64,000 nucleotides of DNA, from positions 3,286,001-3,350,000 of the forward strand of contig JAECYW010000002.1 of the NCBI GenBank assembly GCA_023014335.1, written 5' to 3'. Below, one piece after another: positions 52,894 through 61,952 of this stretch. The first letter of the stretch is position 1, and each line of letters starts with the position of its first letter. The notes below the pieces were generated by a model. The model was not told where the DNA came from, made no database searches, and saw nothing but the letters and a program-made list of their open reading frames with translations. The position numbers and the translations under genes were made by a program. The stretch is from Galerina marginata. Its lineage: Eukaryota > Basidiomycota > Agaricomycetes > Agaricales > Galerinaceae.

Positions 52894-55805
52894 CAGTCAT
52901 CTGACGGTCCTTGGGACACTGATGGTCCTTGGGACAAGTGGATTTCTGGCCGCAATTCTTTTCCTACATATACAAATTTTGGTATACAATTAGGTATTTC
53001 AATAATACACATCGTCTCCAAATTTTGGATGGATTGAAGAAGTTTACGGGGCTGTACACGGCAATTACACCAAAAATGTCGCTATTTTTAGACATCATAC
53101 TTTTCTTTCTTAAAACACCTCTTTATTGAGGCAACTTTTGACCGTAATTTTTGTATCAGGTGATAGCCATTTGTTTTACCTTCAAAATGCTCTTTCAATG
53201 GAGACAATCAGAGAAAAACTGAGTTCATAAATTGTTTTGTAAAATAAGCGTGACACCAAGGTTTTGTTGATCGAAGCACACCGTGAGGAAACCGCCACTC
53301 TCTCGGTCCACACCCTCCTTCCTCGGTCGTTTGACAGTCTGGGAATGCCTGGAAAGCCGCTGTCAGAACGCGTCAAGAAGCACAAGCTTAATGAGGCCAA
53401 CAATGCACGCCTTCACGAAGCGGCACAAGCATATCTTGCTGCAAAAGATGGTCCAGAGAAACTCACATTTCGGCAGATAGAAGAAATGTTTCCAGGCGTC
53501 AAAAGATCTACTTTGGAGAGATTCATTAACGGAAAGGGAAGCACAATGCTCGAGTTCAATGCTACTAAACAGAGGCTCACCCCAATCGAGGAAGGTGTTC
53601 TCGTTAACCTCATCTTGGAATCAGCCGATCACGGCTTCCCCCTCTTGCATCGCGAGATTCGACAGTTTGCGGATGCCATCCGAAAGAGCCGACTAGGGAC
53701 GGGCTGCGAGCTTCTGAGTGAATTCTGGGTCTTCAGATTTCTTGACCGGCATCACGAGAGGTTAGCAACTCACTGGAGTAAGCCCTTGGACATGCAACGG
53801 GCAAGAGCACTCAACCCGGAGGCAGTCAAGTCGTGGTTTGACCTTATTGAAAGGTTTATTGTCAGTCTTGGCATTGACCCGAAAAACATCTACGGCATGG
53901 ACGAGAGCGGATTCCCGACTGCATATAATGGCAAAGAAAGAGTGGTTGGAGCACGAGGGACGAAAACTCAGCACAAGCAAGGCGGCGCTGATCGAGAGAA
54001 CATTACCGCAGTTGTCACTATCTGCGCGGACGGAACGAGCGTGCGGCCATTGATAATTTTCAAGGGAAAAAACATTAAGGAAAGCTGGACAGAAGGAAAC
54101 GACGTTAATGCATTGTAAGTAAAGTTTAACCTTCTATTCTTGATTGATAATTGACGAACCTAGCATTACCACGTCCGAGAGAGGATGGACAGATGGAAAT
54201 ATTGGCCGACAGTGGCTTGAGCAAGTTTTCGACGCTGAAACCAAAGAAAAGGCGGCTGGGCAGACTCGGGTACTTCTTCTTGACGGTCACAGCTCACACT
54301 ACACGCTGGACTTCATCGACTATGCACGCGAAAATAACATCATTCTTCTCGGATATCCGGCACACTGTACTCACGCGCTCCAAGGGCTTGACGTCGTTTG
54401 CTTTGCCAAGATGAAAGATGCCTGGAAGCAAGAAATCGTCAGCTTTGAGCAGCAAAAGATGCGGAAGGTCTCAAAATCAGAATTTACCTCCCTCTGGAGT
54501 CGGGCATATCAAGCTTCATTCACACAAGACACAATTTTGGCTGCCTTCCGCGTTACAGGTGTACATCCCTTCTCGCGCGATGCAATCACAGAAGCGCAAA
54601 TGAAGCCCAGTCTCACAACATCCATCAAGGGAAGCTTTCCGCTTCCACAGCCCAGCCCAGTCCGAGCCGTAATGGCAGCCTTCAATGCCAATCCTCCGAC
54701 AGCCTTTTCCACCTCACCATCCACGCATACCAGCCTCCCAGCTCAGATAGCCGACGACGAAAACCAGGCTCCAGTTACGCCATCTCGCAGGAGAAGAGGC
54801 GCTGAAATCGACCCCTCACTTTACACGCCGTCGAAGCGAATGCGAACCCTATACACCGCGTTAAGCTCAACATCGTCTGGTTCATTTTTAGTTTCCAAAA
54901 CACGTCTCACCTCATCGACACCTGTTGTTGCGCCCATTCTCGAAGACGTACCTCCAATCCCTCGTCCTGACTGGTCTTTAGCACATGGGACTCCACCTAG
55001 CACACGTATGACGATTCAGCAATTGCGGCAAGAGAACGAGATGCTAAGAACTCACCTACAACGAGCCCATACCCTATCCCGTGCACAGGAAGGCATCATT
55101 GAGAGCTCCAATGCAACAATGGTTGTCCAAGATTTGCACCTACGCAAGTTGAATGGAGCTTTACATGGGAAAGAAACCGACAAAACATCAACTCGCACCT
55201 TGGTCGTTGACTCAAGCAAGGGGCAGATATACTCTGGAGACACCATCCGCCAGGGCCTTTTTGAACAGGAAGAAAGGAAGAAGGCGAAGGCGGCTGAGAA
55301 AAGGTCAAAGGCCGACAGTCGAGCAGCCAAGAAAGAGGCGCAGGCGAAGATCGACGAGGAGTGGAAGAGGATCAAGATAATCCACGAGGAGGCCGTCAAA
55401 GTTTGGAAAGCGGAGTGCGATAAGCTCGCATCCGATCGGGTTCCAAAGAAGAATTGGCCCAAGGGACCAACCCGCCCACGAAAGCCGAAGCTTCCAGCCA
55501 CCCTGGACGACATAATGGATGAAGACGATGGTGAAGAGGATGAGGAAGATGATGAGTGATAGCGTGTGATAGCGCTCGGGAGGCCGGTCCGCGCAAAGTC
55601 ACACTGTCCCAAGGAGCCTCAAACGTGACATTCGACATTTCACAATATTACACCTTTTTGTATACCTTCCACACCGCCCCATATTCTAAATTTTTGTATG
55701 TAGGTACTTTATAATGTCTTTATTGGATCTATGTAATTTTTTTGGCTAAGAGCGCTGCTAAATTTCTCAGGACAAAATGTTGTCCCAAGGACCGTCAGAT
55801 GACTG
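52894..55805 (+). mobile_element. Complete pogo-like DNA transposon (2,912 bp)
   Basis: The left end starts CAGTCATCTGACGGTCCTTG, and the right end is its exact reverse complement over 25 bp. TA borders both sides (52892-52893 and 55806-55807). Inside is an uninterrupted transposase gene with one intron. A second partial copy of the TIR word (TGGTCCTTGGGACA) follows directly after the left TIR at about 52922-52936. Perfect TIRs, TA duplications and an open transposase suggest a recent insertion that may still be active. Confidence 0.92.
53345..55559 (+). CDS. Pogo/Tigger-like DDE transposase
   Basis: The protein begins MPGKPLSERVKKHKL with a helix-turn-helix type N-terminal region (FRQIEEMFPGVKRSTLERF) followed by a CENP-B-like second DNA-binding domain (ESADHGFPLLHREIRQFAD...FRFLDRHH). 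The DDE_1 catalytic core has YGMDESGF (first Asp), LLLDGHSSHYTLDF (second Asp) and HALQGLDVVCFAKMKDAW (third Asp). This is the DDD arrangement of pogo transposases. A 49-nt intron (54115-54163) joins in frame. The C-terminal half is Ser/Thr/Pro-rich, then contains a long Lys/Glu/Ala coiled coil (about 55260-55420), and ends in an acidic tail (DEEDDE). No stops or frame breaks are seen, so the enzyme could be functional. A non-ATG extension of the frame upstream to 53264 is not used. Confidence 0.9.
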
Positions 55806-56412
55806 TAGTGTTTTGAAGTCTGGTCTAGTCTGGTTTTTTCGCATTTTTGGCAAGGACCAGAACTGTAACTGGTTCTAGAAATTTATAAATGTTCAAAAAA
55901 CTGGACTGGACTGATGACGACCAGTCCTCATTGGTTTTTTTGCGGTCCTGGACCAGTCTTGGTCTTAACCGGTTGCCAGCCGGTCTCAACTGGTTTTTTG
56001 ATACATTAACATCAAAATTTAGTATAGATATATGAATATAATTTGTAAAGATCATATATACCTTTAAAACAAGTCTAAGAACATTAAATTCTATTGAGAA
56101 TTGCCAATTATACAGAAATATTCACCATTTCCTACTCTTGTGGGAGTTTCAAAATGGTTTGTTGTATTTTTCAGCATGATGAACTTTGTCTAAAATTATG
56201 ATACATAGTGCGTTTTAAAGGGAAAAATAAGGGCTACAAAACTACTGGTTTGGACTGGTCCTAGGACCAAAAACTGGTCCTCAAAGATTGGTCTTTTTCT
56301 GGTTTTTCATTCTCAAATATCAAAAGACCAGACTGCTGGTCCAGTATTTTTGCAGTTTGGTCCAGTCTTTTTGCAGTCTTTTCCAGTCTTAGGACCGGAC
56401 TTCAAAACACTA
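55806..56412. mobile_element. hAT-like MITE (607 bp)
   Basis: It starts TAGTGTTTTGAAGTCTGGTC and ends with the near-exact inverse (gaccggacttcaaaacacta), one mismatch in 20. Inside, words such as 'ggtccagtc/ctggtcctag' recur in both orientations. The left flank, gattggac, is now separated from it by the pogo element; the right flank is gattgggc. The two are an 8-bp duplication with one mismatch, the size made by hAT transposases. No protein is encoded. Confidence 0.8.
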
Positions 56413-56532
56413 GATTGGGCTGATCCTGAACTCATTGGAAAGGTAATAAAATGATGCATTTTATGGTATAAACCAGAAAATCACTAGTTTAGCTTGTACA
56501 CAGTACTTATGCTTGCTATGCATTTGTAAAAG

Positions 56533-56965
56533 TAGTCTAAAGATATAAATCTAGTAAGTTATTGCTTTATATCAAGTTTTAATCCATACAGAAAGCAAAA
56601 AAAAAGGACAAAAAAGCGCCAGCAAAGCACTTTTCTAGCCCACACACAGTCAACTGACATGACCTGTGCTAGAAAAGAAAGCTATCTACAAATAAAAGTG
56701 CCCTAAAAACATATATCTAGCTATATACTACTGTCTATCAAGTTTTACTCTACACAAAAAGGTAAAAAAGAGGTAAAAAAGCGCCAGCAAAGCACTCTTC
56801 CAGCCTCATAATCTATACTAGGGAAGAAAGCTATCTACTAATATAAGTACATTAAAGACTCATATTTAGCTAGTTAGTATTGAGTCTATTAAGCTTTAAA
56901 CTACATAAAAGGCACAGAAAAAAAGGGGGAAAAGTGCCAGCAAAGCACCTTTCTGCTTTATACAA
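56533..56965. repeat. Three tandem degenerate copies of a ~155-bp unit
   Basis: Each unit has 'tatcaagtttta', then an A/G-rich tract, then 'gcgccagcaaagcac' (56616, 56781, about 56935) and 'agaaagctatctac'. Copies differ by several per cent and small indels. Confidence 0.75.
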
Positions 56966-57170
56966 ACTTATAATGAATCTAAAAAGAAACAGACAACAGT
57001 TAGTAAGCTTTGACCAGCATGTCATGGTATCCCTTCAGAAAGGGGTACACTATCGACCTTATCCAGGTGGACTGACATGCTGGTAAAGAAGAAAGAAAGA
57101 AGTGATGAGCTGGCAGTTTATAACTATGTGACATATGTTACAAGTCACACAAATTTATCTAATCCAATAA

Positions 57171-57195
57171 GATAAGATAAGATAAGATAAGATAA
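57171..57195. repeat. (GATAA)5 microsatellite
   Basis: Five direct copies of gataa are followed by gataaaaagataa-like degeneration. Confidence 0.9.
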
Positions 57196-57456
57196 AAAGA
57201 TAACTCTGGTATTGTATATACTGATTGTATATAGTTGATTTTCAGGATTCTCCATACTTAATTGATAATTGATCTAATAAGCAATAAAACATCCAATATT
57301 TTGAGAATTGTGGTAGTAGTGACTCAGACAAACTTCTATCAGATTTGTTGTGGCTACATAGAGTACTATTACAAAGCCTTGAATTTTATAATTTTTGTAT
57401 GAATTGACTAAGTACTAATATTTTAAATGTAAATTTAGAGATTTTATTTTTTTTGG

Positions 57457-57500
57457 GTGGCTATGCAGAGTACCTACGCGTCGGTGCTCTGCACAGCCAC
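57457..57500. repeat. Large palindrome, copy 1
   Basis: Arms GTGGCTaTGCAGAGtACC and GGTgCTCTGCAcAGCCAC flank a TACGCGTC centre. A further isolated arm-like word (gcacagccaca) lies at about 57606-57616. No gene is present. Confidence 0.75.
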
Positions 57501-58223
57501 AGAAAATATTGTTTTCAGTGTCTCTCAACTATCACTGCCTCAATTCTTATGAAAATAATATTAAAAAAAATTGCAAAATTCAGGCCTTTCCAATGGTATT
57601 TTGCACAGCCACAGAATATACCAGCTAGCCACAATCAAACAACAACAAAATATTTTATTCAATCTATTAAGCTGAGTTCTTCATGGATTCCTTTAAAATA
57701 AAATGTATAATTAGTAGAAAATTCAGGGCTATCAAATAGTAAACTATTAGCAAAGGTCATGTGACTTTAAAATTGCCAAATTTTGATATTTTCAAATTTC
57801 AGTTATTTAAATTGAAGGAAATTGATGATTTGACTGTGCTGAACACCTTGATGTGTTGGCATACCCATACAAATAATGATCTCATGGTTTAATATTATCC
57901 AAATTATTGGTTTTTCAATGTAATTGACTTCTATTTCCATTACTTAAACCAAGTTTATCACATTTAAAGGATGTGGGAAATAATTTTAAACTCAGGAACA
58001 GCAAAGATTTATTCCTTACATAATCTAGTCCCTCCACCTTCACTAAAGCTGAGGAGCCCCCAAAAAAGGCTATATTGATTAAAAAGATATAGATGTAACA
58101 GTGATATAATATTAGATAAGAAAAAGTGATTGATGACTAAAATATATAGGAAACACATGCATAGCTACCTAAAGAAACAACTAGCATAACTTGCTTTTAA
58201 AAGCATTTTAGAATTTTGTGATT
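57501..58223. other. AT-rich interval between palindromes
   Basis: No gene is supported. Frames are short and AT-driven. Confidence 0.5.
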
Positions 58224-58269
58224 TGTGGCTGTGCAGAATACCAACGCGTCGGTACTCTGCACAGCCACA
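58224..58269. repeat. Large palindrome, copy 2
   Basis: Arms TGTGGCTGTGCAGAaTACC and GGTActCTGCACAGCCACA flank an AACGCGTC centre. It is the same structure as the palindrome at 57457-57500. DNA of this kind can extrude a cruciform. Confidence 0.75.
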
Positions 58270-59100
58270 ATAGAAACTGCAGATTTTTATTTAAAAGGCA
58301 TTTTAGAAGTTTTAAAGCTTTATATGTACATAATGTTAGACTTTCAAAATAAAGTGTGTTACTAGTGATTTACACTAATAAGAGCACAATAAGCTTAGTT
58401 TACACAAGGGATTACATGTTGGTACATATGTGATTATCTTACAGAGTGAGATATGACCATAGTTGTTCACCTTATTAACAGTAATTTGGAGTTCTGTATC
58501 ACAATTATTTCAAACACAATATTGTGAACAAGGTGGAAGCTCAAAGAAAGAGCTCAGTAAATAAAGTGTAAAATGCTCAGTTTTGTAGAATGTTCAAGCA
58601 AAGCAGAACTTTAAACTATTAGAAATATATTTCAAGAGTTGTAGCTGTGCAGATTCAAAGGTAGATTTTTAAGATATTATTGAATTGAAGGCCTTTAGAC
58701 TTTTAATCACATTTGTTTAGAGGGGAACATATAGAGAAATATAGAGGAAAAGTTAAACAAGTCCTACAAATAGTATTATTTATTACTTGGATGTAGTCGA
58801 AGTGATATAGAAGTATGTAAATAGATTTACAATCGACGTAAATAGGGTTTCATCATATAAGCTATATATAAACCATAGCAACCAGAGTAAGAGCATGTAA
58901 CTGACTGCAAAGTCAAAGAAATGATATTTGATCACATTACTGGCAAGACCTAACCTTAGTTTAGGTGTCCAGGAACCAAAGCTAAAAATAGACCCTAGCA
59001 ATGGACATCAGACAACCATTCCCATGGTCAATAATAATTTTGAAACTATTAGAAAAGTTTGTAGACTTTTAATTCAGGGTCGGTCACAAAAAGTAAAGCA
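58270..59100. other. AT-rich interval without gene
   Basis: Short random frames only. An arm-like word (gtagctgtgcag) near 58639-58650 may be a remnant of the palindrome family. Confidence 0.45.
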
Positions 59101-59189
59101 GTGGGAGAATTTCCATTGTTTTTGTTAGGAACCATTTGCTTCTGCTATCGAGTGTAGAAAACGAGTTCTTTTACTAAGTAAGAACTCAT
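59101..59189 (+). mobile_element. Unclassified short mobile element, 3' fragment
   Basis: The sequence from gtgggagaattt to agtaagaactcat matches the last about 90 bp of the copy at 63017-63419, including 'ttaggaaccattt' and 'gagttcttttacta.gtaagaact'. Its terminus reads AAGAACTCAT, intermediate between the two end types of the family. Confidence 0.6.
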
Positions 59190-59372
59190 AAACAAGCAAG
59201 TAAATTGGAGGACTTTACCCTCACCTACATACTCCATATGGACTCTAGCTATTTTCATCTGGAGGGGTAGAGTCCATGTGGAGTTCAGACTTATATTTCT
59301 TGGCTGATGGCTCAGCCAAATTAAGTGGAGTCTCCAGGTAGATTCCAGATGGACTCCAGATAAAATTGAGTT

Positions 59373-59762
59373 ATGAGTCTTTTGATTTATCAAAAACTCA
59401 TTCATTATTCCAGGACTTAGGCCAAAAATTGATTCATTCATTCATCCATCAACACCGCGGTAAAAACCTTCCTATTACAAACAATTGTCCATATCTCAGC
59501 CAGTTCTAGGCCAATTTTTATGATCCTGCCACCAGTAAATCCCATTTTTCGCCCCCTACATGTCATGTGACAGGGCGCATTTAGGCTTAAAATAACCGCC
59601 TTAACAATCCCTACAATTTGAGTATAAGATCATATTTTTTGGCCTAGATTTCATCACACAGCACAAGATTCTTTGTATTTTATGATTTTTTATATGATTA
59701 ATATTCTATCCAATTTAAAAAAGACTCATACATGCCATGCGCAGCAATGGCCCACTCACCCA
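59373..59762 (-). mobile_element. Unclassified short mobile element, copy c (390 bp)
   Basis: In minus orientation it begins TGGGTGAGTGGGCCATTGCT and ends AAAAGACTCAT. It is the near-identical inverse of 60319-60707. The flanks are agtt (left) and agtg (right) on the + strand. Confidence 0.8.
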
Positions 59763-59796
59763 AGTGGAAATTCATGGACTCCACCTATTTCCATTT

Positions 59797-59880
59797 GGGG
59801 GCTGCGATGGCTCAGGTGGCACCATCACTGTAAAGCCTTAGGCGGATAAGGGCGCAAGTTCGAACCCGGCCGGTTACATT
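59797..59880 (+). repeat. tRNA-derived SINE-like head
   Basis: A-box-like TGGCTCAGGTGG (59808-59819) and B-box AGTTCGAACCC (59857-59867) occur at tRNA spacing. The would-be acceptor ends do not pair and there is no clear cloverleaf. It is therefore a tRNA-derived repeat with an RNA polymerase III-type promoter rather than a tRNA gene. Confidence 0.55.
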
Positions 59881-60314
59881 GTTAAAACACTTTAGACACC
59901 ATGTGATTTATTCAATGCCCCCAGGAGTCATTGTATGAGCTGTCATAATGAAAAGGTAGACTACGTCTTTGCCGAAAAGCCGGCCCAAGGGCTTGAATAA
60001 CACTACCCCTACGCTCTCACATGATGAAGTTATGGTCACGTTGTTCTCCTTGGCGTCTGAAAAGGGTGTCATGCCAGGATGGGATCTGGGAGACCTGGGA
60101 CAAGCCGCATAAGTCTGCATGCCAGGCAGCTGGCTGGCAATACACCAAAGTCAGCTAGAGCCGCCCCTGGGTTGTTGACCAGTACCGGAGGGTGGGGTGA
60201 AATTAGATCTGCGAAGACAGCTAGAGCCAACCCAATGGATACAGCTGCCGAAGTACTGTGTGGCTGTGTTCGGACAAGACATACCTGATGGAGCTGCTGC
60301 GGCTTACGTAGTGG
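59881..60314. other. Body of the spacer between inverted element copies
   Basis: This GC-richer 430-bp sequence follows the tRNA-like head and is possibly the SINE body. The phrase 'agctagagcc' occurs twice (about 60154 and 60220). No protein is recognised. Confidence 0.35.
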
Positions 60315-60318
60315 AACT

Positions 60319-60707
60319 TGGGTGAGTGGGCCATTGCTGCGCATGGCATGTATGAGTCTTTTTTAAATTGGATAGAATATTAATCATATAAAAAATCATA
60401 AAATACAAAGAATCTTGTGCTGTGTGATGAAATCTAGGCCAAAAAATATGATCTTATACTCAAATTGTAGGGATTGTTAAGGCGGTTATTTTAAGCCTAA
60501 ATGCGCCCTGTCACATGACGTGTAGGGGGCGAAAAATGGGATTTACTGGTGGCAGGATCATAAAAATTGGCCTAGAACTGGCTGAGATATGGACAATTGT
60601 TTGTAATAGGAAGGTTTTTACCGCGGTGTTGATGGATGAATGAATGAATCAATTTTGGCCTAAGTCCTGGAATAATGAATGAGTTTTTGATAAATCAAAA
60701 GACTCAT
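60319..60707 (+). mobile_element. Unclassified short mobile element, copy d (389 bp)
   Basis: It begins TGGGTGAGTGGGCCATTGCT, holds the inner inverted words ATGAGTCTTTT and AAAAGACTCAT, and ends with the latter. AACT lies on both sides (60315-60318 and 60708-60711). It is related in its middle ('gatcataaaaattggcc', 'ggctgagata') to the copy at 63017. Confidence 0.85.
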
Positions 60708-60711
60708 AACT

Positions 60712-61529
60712 GGTGCATGCTGGGTGCCTGGGAATGGATGCAGGGCTTAGAAGGTGAAATTCCCTTGATGCTCTGGAAGCGACAGTGTTTAGTTAAGTGG
60801 AAGCACAAGCTGGTGTATGGATAATGAAGCCGGGGATCAGCCATGACTAGTGTAAATATACAGGATGACACGTTATCGGATATAACAGATGGACACTTAA
60901 TATAGTACTTAGGTCACGCCAAATGTATAACCCAGACCGTCACTGTCCCCAAAAAAGCGTAATTGCAAAGGATGGTCTTAAAATATATACGGAATTACAA
61001 ACCTATTTCCATCTGGACTTGGCTCTAAATGGCTGATCCATCTGGAATGTATAGATTCTATGTGGAATCTTATTTAGTATATAACAATAAATAATAGCAT
61101 CATAGGCTATTTGCAAGACATATAAATAGAACCAAACAATATGAATCATCAGACCTGCTATTTGGACCTATTTTCAAATAAAAAACACAAAATTAATGAT
61201 TTTTTTTTTAAAAGACTCGCATTTTTTTTCGAGTTTTTTGGGTTTTTCTTGCCAATGAAAGCAGCTAGTCACATGATTTCAAAAGACATAGGGTTTTTAG
61301 ATCAGACTGCATGGTTACTATTTTTGGCAAAAAGTTCCCATGGTAGGTAAATCAGCCTAAATATGGAAACAACACCCTTCAAAAATCATGGCATATCCAG
61401 ATTTGGAATCTCCTTGAAATTCCGCATCCAATGATACCCCATTGACCCTGAATTTCCAACATATAGGTTATGTAAAATATATATAGATAGTAAGCCATAG
61501 GGTATATATAGTAGTTAGTTTTAGATTTT
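60712..61529. other. AT-rich interval without gene
   Basis: No supported gene is present. One homopurine/pyrimidine tract (poly-T, 61200-61210) and an A/T-rich frame at 61141-61350 are judged random. Confidence 0.45.
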
Positions 61530-61612
61530 TGAAAGCACTGATGGTGTAGTGGTTAAAGTCTTTATGGCTTTGGCTTTGATGAGGTCTTGGGTTTAATTCA
61601 TGTTCATGCATG
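61530..61612 (+). repeat. Second tRNA-derived SINE-like head
   Basis: A-box-like TGGTGTAGTGG (61542-61552) and B-box-like GGGTTTAATTC (about 61589-61599) are present, with a low-complexity middle. It does not fold as a tRNA by eye. Confidence 0.4.
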
Positions 61613-61639
61613 TTATTTTATTTCTTGATCTTATCTAAG

Positions 61640-61850
61640 TTCAAGTCAGACATCTAGTAAGTGGAGACTCCATGTTAACTCTATTAACTCCAGATGGACT
61701 CCATGTGGACTCCAGTAAGCTCCAGGTGGAATTCGCCTCAAAGTATCAGAATGGATGCCTTTATGTGGACTCCATCTGGAGTCCATTTGAAGTCTACTAG
61801 AGTATCTGCTCTCACATGGAGTCCATGTGGAGTATATAGGTGGAGGTAAA
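61640..61850. repeat. Cluster of short GGACTCCA/TGGAGTCC words
   Basis: The words 'atggactcca', 'gtggactcca', 'ggagtccat' and 'gtggagt' recur at least eight times in both orientations. Similar words occur at 59220-59350 and 59776-59792. Confidence 0.6.
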
Positions 61851-61952
61851 GTACAGGTGAATCAAACAGTCCGTTCAATTGAATGCAAAAGGAGGGGAAG
61901 GAGAGGAATGGCACATGCATCCTGACGATAGTGGAAGAAGCAGGAAGCCAAA

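Noticed and set aside
59797..59880. Functional tRNA gene
   Set aside because: A and B boxes are present, but the acceptor and anticodon stems do not pair by eye; kept as SINE-like.
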